This document shows, piece by piece, positions 59,934 to 64,000 of a stretch of DNA of 64,000 nucleotides (the first letter of the stretch is position 1; every line of letters begins with the position of its first letter). The translations under genes and the position numbers were made by a program. The stretch comes from Enterobacteriaceae bacterium RIT693 (GTDB lineage: Bacteria > Pseudomonadota > Gammaproteobacteria > Enterobacterales > Enterobacteriaceae). The DNA is taken from contig WJYK01000008.1 of NCBI GenBank assembly GCA_009668225.1, positions 186,001 to 250,000 of the forward strand, given 5' to 3'. The notes below the pieces were generated by a model that was given only the letters and a program-made list of their open reading frames with translations, had not been told where the DNA came from and did no database searches.

Positions 59934-59954
59934 AATAACTATCACTCGGTTTTG

Positions 59955-59968
59955 TGATAGCGCTATCA
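59955..59968. promoter_or_regulatory. Operator copy 2, perfect palindrome
   Basis: TGATAGCGCTATCA is a perfect 14-bp palindrome centred on CG. With copy 1 it brackets the likely promoter and is the best candidate for the site bound by the adjacent LacI-type regulator. Confidence 0.75.
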
Positions 59969-60097
59969 AATTGCAATCATTGTGTTAAATCGCATTAAGG
60001 CGCACGATTTCAGGCGTATACTTGAGCGATATTTCCCCTTCTTTTTCAGGGGCCAACGTCAGCCTGGCGTTTTTCAGGCCGAGAATCAGGAATCATA

Positions 60098-61117
60098 ATG
60101 TCCATAACCCGAAAGCGGCGAAGTACCGGTAAGGTGACGCTTGCAGATGTGGCTCAGCTCGCGGGAGTCGGTACGATGACCGTTTCGCGAGCGCTAAGAA
60201 CCCCGGAGCAGGTTTCCGACAAATTACGCGAAAAAATCGAAGCGGCGGTTTCCGAACTGGGCTACATGCCCAACCTGGCGGCAAGCGCGCTGGCCTCAGC
60301 CTCCTCGTACACCATTGCGATGGTGGTCCCAAGCCTGGCGGAATCCGGCTGCAGTGAAATGTTTGCCGGCCTGCAGCAGGTACTGCAGCCTGCGGGGTAT
60401 CAGATAGTGCTTGCGGAGTCTCAGCATCGGCTGGAGCAGGAGGAAAAGCTGCTGGAAACGCTGCTGGCGTCTAATATTGCCGCGGCGATCCTACTGAGCG
60501 TGGAACACAGCGACACGGTGCGAGGCTGGCTGAAACACGCCAGCCTTCCTGTGCTCGAAATCGGCGCCACCCGCGCCGACCCGCTGGACATGAACATCGG
60601 TATTGATAACGTCGCCGCCATGTTTGAACTGACGGAAATGCTCATCCACCGCGGGTATCAGAACATCGGGCTGTTGTGCGCGAACCAGGAACAGTGGATT
60701 TTCCAGCAGCACCTTCAGGGCTGGTACAAAGCGATGCTGCGCCACCATATGTCACCCAACAGGGTGATCAACGCCGCCGCCCCGCCGAATTTCTCCACCG
60801 GGGCAGCACAGTTACCCGAATTTTTGCTGGCCTGGCCGGAGCTGGACGCGCTGGTCTGCGTGTCGGATGAGCTGGCCTGCGGCGCGCTGTACGAATGCCA
60901 GCGCAGGCGCATCAAAGTCCCTGACGACTTAGCCATCGTCGGGTTTGGCGACAGCGACGTAAGCCGCGTGTGTCAACCCGCGCTGACGACCATTGCGGTA
61001 CCACATCGTAAGATTGGGATTGAAGCAGGAAGAGCGTTGCTGGCAAGAATTAACGAAGAAGAATGGGATCGGAGCCCGACTATCGCGTCCTCGCTGTGTA
61101 TGCGGGACAGTTGCTGA
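60098..61117 (+). CDS. LacI/GntR-family transcriptional regulator of the PTS/transketolase operon
   Basis: Repressor-type regulator of 339 aa. The LacI helix-turn-helix is at residues 13-33 (VTLADVAQLAGVGTMTVSRAL) with the hinge segment LGYMPNLAASALAS. A periplasmic-binding-protein-like sugar-binding domain follows (MVVPSLAESGCSEMFAGLQQ, ALVCVSDELACGALYECQRR, AIVGFGDSDVSRVCQPALTTI). It resembles GntR/IdnR more than the purine repressor. Divergent from the PTS operon, which it presumably controls. The ligand is unknown. It is followed by copy 5 of the intergenic repeat. Confidence 0.92.
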   Translation: MSITRKRRSTGKVTLADVAQLAGVGTMTVSRALRTPEQVSDKLREKIEAAVSELGYMPNLAASALASASSYTIAMVVPSLAESGCSEMFAGLQQVLQPAGYQIVLAESQHRLEQEEKLLETLLASNIAAAILLSVEHSDTVRGWLKHASLPVLEIGATRADPLDMNIGIDNVAAMFELTEMLIHRGYQNIGLLCANQEQWIFQQHLQGWYKAMLRHHMSPNRVINAAAPPNFSTGAAQLPEFLLAWPELDALVCVSDELACGALYECQRRRIKVPDDLAIVGFGDSDVSRVCQPALTTIAVPHRKIGIEAGRALLARINEEEWDRSPTIASSLCMRDSC

Positions 61118-61121
61118 TTTT

Positions 61122-61167
61122 CCCTCACCCTGGTCCCCTCCTTGCAGGAAGAGGATCGGGGTGAGGG
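61122..61167. repeat. Dispersed palindromic intergenic repeat, copy 5 (regulator-yfcD junction)
   Basis: The outer arms CCCTCACCC (61122-61130) and GGGTGAGGG (61159-61167) are a perfect inverted pair, as in copy 3. The core is CCCCTCCTTGCAGGAAGAGG, less regular than in other copies. It lies between the convergent ends of the regulator and yfcD. Confidence 0.85.
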
Positions 61168-61173
61168 TAAAAA

Positions 61174-61722
61174 TTACTCGCTCTCTTCGCTTTGCGTTTG
61201 TGACTCATTTTTGGCGTTGCGGGTCATCCACAGCGCCAGCGCTTTCAGCGAATCAGGGGTAAATTCGTCGCAGCGCGCGGTGATCTCTTCCGGGGACATC
61301 CAGCTCACTTCGCTGACTTCTTCTTCCTGCAGCGCGAAAGGCCCGTGGGAAACGCAGCTAAAAAGCCCACCCCAAACGCGGCAGCTATCATCTTCGAAGT
61401 AGAACTGACCGTGTTCCGCGAACGGTACGCCGGCAATGCCAAGTTCCTCTTCCGCCTCGCGGCGAGCCGACTCGAGCATCTGTTCATCCGCCTGCACTAC
61501 GCCGCCTGCGGTGGCATCCAGCATGCCTGGCATGAAGTCTTTAATTTCGGTGCGACGCTGCACCAGAATTTTGCCCATACCATCGTGAACGACAATATAG
61601 GTCGCGCGATGACGCAGCCGCTGCGCACGCATTTGCTCGCGGCTTGCCTGTGCGATGACCTCATTATCCTCATTAACAATATCTACCCATTCCGTGCCGA
61701 CAAAATGACTCTGTTCCACCAT
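61174..61722 (-). CDS. yfcD: Nudix hydrolase YfcD
   Basis: Nudix-family hydrolase of 182 aa. The Nudix box is intact ([24 protein letters not shown]: Gly, Glu, Arg-Glu, Glu-Glu, Gly). The N-terminal domain [34 protein letters not shown] is typical of the IPP-isomerase-like subgroup. The substrate is not established. The E. coli orthologue lies in the same neighbourhood. Confidence 0.93.
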   Translation of the reverse strand: MVEQSHFVGTEWVDIVNEDNEVIAQASREQMRAQRLRHRATYIVVHDGMGKILVQRRTEIKDFMPGMLDATAGGVVQADEQMLESARREAEEELGIAGVPFAEHGQFYFEDDSCRVWGGLFSCVSHGPFALQEEEVSEVSWMSPEEITARCDEFTPDSLKALALWMTRNAKNESQTQSEESE

Positions 61723-61780
61723 CGGGGAAACCTTATTCAGGGGCGCTCTTACGGCGCGTTATTGGATTAACCTGTCAACG

Positions 61781-62332
61781 TTACGGGGTAATACGCACCT
61801 GCGCAATAACCCCATGACTCTCGAGCGTGCGAACGGTCAGAACGCCATCATCCAGCATCCCGTAACTGGCCTCAAAACCGCCCTTCGGTATGCTGACAGA
61901 GCCTGGATTAAACAAATAGATCTGTTCGTGCTTTTCTGCAACCGGAAGATGCGTATGGCCGAAAATCAGAACATCGCCAGCGGACAGCGGCGGCAACTGC
62001 CCCGGATGATAGAGATGCCCGTGGGTCAGAAAAAGCCGCTGCTGTGCCAGCAAAACCTGCTGCCAGGGCGCGGTGATGGGAAACTGCAGCAGCATCTGGT
62101 CCACTTCGCTGTCGCAGTTTCCACGCACCGCAATAATTTTATCGGCAACGCTATTCAGGCTCTGCGCTACCGCTGAAGGATTGTAGCCTTCAGGGAGCGC
62201 ATTTCGCGGGCCGTGATTCAGTAAATCGCCCAGAATGACCAGCCATTTCGCGCCGCTGTGCGCAAAGCGTTCCAGCACTTTTTCCGTGGCGGGTAGCGAA
62301 CCGTGAAGGTCCGAGGCAAACATCAGTTTCAT
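61781..62332 (-). CDS. yfcE: Phosphodiesterase YfcE
   Basis: Calcineurin-like metallophosphodiesterase of 183 aa (184 in E. coli). Metal ligands are visible: Asp8 and His10 (FASDLHGS), GDLLNHG, GNCDSEVDQ, THGHLYHPG and GHTHLPV. The E. coli enzyme acts on artificial phosphodiesters with Mn; its natural substrate is unknown. It is followed by yfcD at a short distance. Confidence 0.94.
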   Translation of the reverse strand: MKLMFASDLHGSLPATEKVLERFAHSGAKWLVILGDLLNHGPRNALPEGYNPSAVAQSLNSVADKIIAVRGNCDSEVDQMLLQFPITAPWQQVLLAQQRLFLTHGHLYHPGQLPPLSAGDVLIFGHTHLPVAEKHEQIYLFNPGSVSIPKGGFEASYGMLDDGVLTVRTLESHGVIAQVRITP

Positions 62333-62389
62333 TTATCCCTGGCTCCTGTAATGACAAGCAGCCAATGATATCGAATTATCAGCCCGCTA

Positions 62390-63061
<672 letters not shown>

Positions 63062-63186
63062 TTATTGAACATAGAGCGAAAAAAACCTTTTGTCATCCGC
63101 TTAAAACGCACCATTCCGGTGCAGCATGAGCAAAAACGCCTATACTCGAAGCGTTTGTTAAAAATGTGCTAACCACTGGAGTGACC

Positions 63187-63816
63187 ATGATCGATCTTTA
63201 TTATGCGCCGACCCCAAATGGCCATAAAATTACCCTGTTTCTCGAAGAAGCCGGTCTCGATTACAAAATCCACCGTATCGATATCGGTAAAGGCGACCAG
63301 TTCCGCCCGGCTTTCCTGACTATCTCACCGAATAACAAAATTCCAGCCATCGTCGATAACAAACCGGCTGATGGAGGGGAACCCCTGAGCCTCTTTGAGT
63401 CCGGTGAGATCCTGCTTTATCTGGCCGATAAAACCGGGCTGCTGCTCAGCAAAGAACTCCGCGCTCGTCATGCAACGCTTCAGTGGCTGTTTTGGCAGGT
63501 CGGCGGCTTTGGGCCGATGTTGGGTCAGAACCACCATTTCAACCACTTTGCTCCTCAGCCTGTCCCTTATGCTATTGAGCGCTATCAGGTCGAAACCCAA
63601 CGCCTTTACGGCGTACTCAATAAACAGCTTGAGAAAGCCCCGTGGCTTGGCGGCCACGATTACAGCATTGCGGATATCGCGACTTATCCCTGGGTGGTGT
63701 CCCATGAGCGCCAGCGCGTTGACCTGGCCAATTTCCCGGCGGTGCGAAACTGGTTTGAACGGATCCGCACCCGACCTGCTACCGTGAAGGCTTATCAGCA
63801 GGCAGAGAAGGCGTAA
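63187..63816 (+). CDS. yfcG: Disulphide-bond oxidoreductase (GST-like) YfcG
   Basis: Nu-class GST-fold protein of 209 aa (215 in E. coli, with a shorter tail here) that reduces disulphides using glutathione. It has [36 protein letters not shown], the [16 protein letters not shown] glutathione segment and [18 protein letters not shown], diagnostic of YfcG/YghU. The start at ATG 63187 is preceded by TGGAGTG. Divergent from yfcF. Confidence 0.95.
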   Translation: MIDLYYAPTPNGHKITLFLEEAGLDYKIHRIDIGKGDQFRPAFLTISPNNKIPAIVDNKPADGGEPLSLFESGEILLYLADKTGLLLSKELRARHATLQWLFWQVGGFGPMLGQNHHFNHFAPQPVPYAIERYQVETQRLYGVLNKQLEKAPWLGGHDYSIADIATYPWVVSHERQRVDLANFPAVRNWFERIRTRPATVKAYQQAEKA

Positions 63817-63884
63817 TCCCCGGTTCAGGTTTTTTCCCGCGCTGGTGTATCCTGTGGCGGGAAAAGACTAATAAGGAACCTGCA

Positions 63885-64000
63885 ATGTCATCCATGCAAC
63901 CAGACGCCATTATTCGCATTAAAAACCTGCGCCTACGGACTTTTATTGGTATCAAAGAAGAAGAGATCGCCAACCGGCAGGACATCGTGATTAACGTCGC
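63885..64000 (+). CDS. folX: Dihydroneopterin triphosphate 2'-epimerase, N-terminal part (runs off the window)
   Basis: The first 38 codons read [38 protein letters not shown], which match E. coli FolX ([32 protein letters not shown]). Epimerises dihydroneopterin triphosphate. AAGGAA lies 8 bases upstream of ATG 63885; ATG 63894 is a second option. The rest lies beyond base 64000. Confidence 0.92.
   Translation, partial: MSSMQPDAIIRIKNLRLRTFIGIKEEEIANRQDIVINV

Larger units (their letters stand above)
59842..60097. promoter_or_regulatory. Divergent control region of the PTS/transketolase operon and its LacI-type regulator
   Basis: The 256-base gap between EIIA (minus) and the regulator (plus) holds a perfect CRP-consensus site and two copies of a GATAGCGCTAYC palindrome, listed separately, all within 65 bases. 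Such an array fits a catabolite-controlled inducible operon with an autoregulating repressor. Confidence 0.85.

Overview
The window is a contiguous piece of an enteric (Enterobacteriaceae) chromosome. Almost every protein is near-identical in length and sequence to the Escherichia/Salmonella orthologue, and gene order follows the E. coli gyrA-to-folX region. It is not E. coli itself. rcsC lies directly downstream of gyrA, a small catalase sits between yfaZ and menE, an NmrA-like/LysR pair occupies the place of rbn/elaC and its neighbours, and a split transketolase plus ascorbate-type PTS locus replaces yfcC between pta and yfcD. A related genus such as Enterobacter, Cedecea, Kluyvera or Lelliottia fits, but the window does not fix it. 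I see no tRNA, rRNA, insertion sequence, prophage or CRISPR array.

Layout, left to right. 1-4.4 kb: start of rcsC (minus), gyrA (minus) and ubiG (plus). 4.4-8.5 kb: class Ia ribonucleotide reductase nrdA-nrdB with its ferredoxin yfaE, preceded by NrdR and DnaA boxes. 8.5-15.3 kb: glycerol-3-phosphate regulon, glpTQ (minus) divergent from glpABC (plus), with CRP, FNR and GlpR-like sites between. 15.3-18.8 kb: yfaY, yfaZ and a KatA-type catalase. 18.8-25.9 kb: menaquinone operon menF-D-H-B-C-E (minus). 26-28.7 kb: elaB, elaA, an NmrA-like protein and a divergent LysR regulator. 28.7-43.8 kb: the 13-gene respiratory complex I operon nuoA-N (minus), with nuoCD fused. 44.4-48.3 kb: lrhA (minus), a 1-kb non-coding stretch, alaA and yfbR (plus). 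48.4-52 kb: yfbS, yfbT, yfbU, yfbV (minus). 52.3-55.8 kb: ackA-pta (plus). 55.8-61.1 kb: accessory PTS/transketolase operon (minus) divergent from a LacI-type regulator (plus). 61.2-64 kb: yfcD, yfcE, yfcF (minus), yfcG and the start of folX (plus).

Functionally the region is rich in respiratory and fermentative metabolism. GlpABC feeds electrons to menaquinone made by the men genes, NuoA-N feeds the quinone pool from NADH, and AckA-Pta handles overflow acetate. The least understood part is the PTS/transketolase locus. It has a complete EIIA, EIIB and EIIC and a two-subunit transketolase but no other catabolic enzyme. Its control region holds a perfect CRP-consensus site and two near-identical GATAGCGCTAYC palindromes. 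A second notable item is a family of palindromic intergenic repeats with five copies here (nrdA/nrdB, nuoM/nuoL, nuoG/nuoF, yfbR/yfbS, lacI-like/yfcD). Starts were set by family length and Shine-Dalgarno position; rcsC (TTG), glpA, pta and yfbT (GTG) use non-ATG starts.
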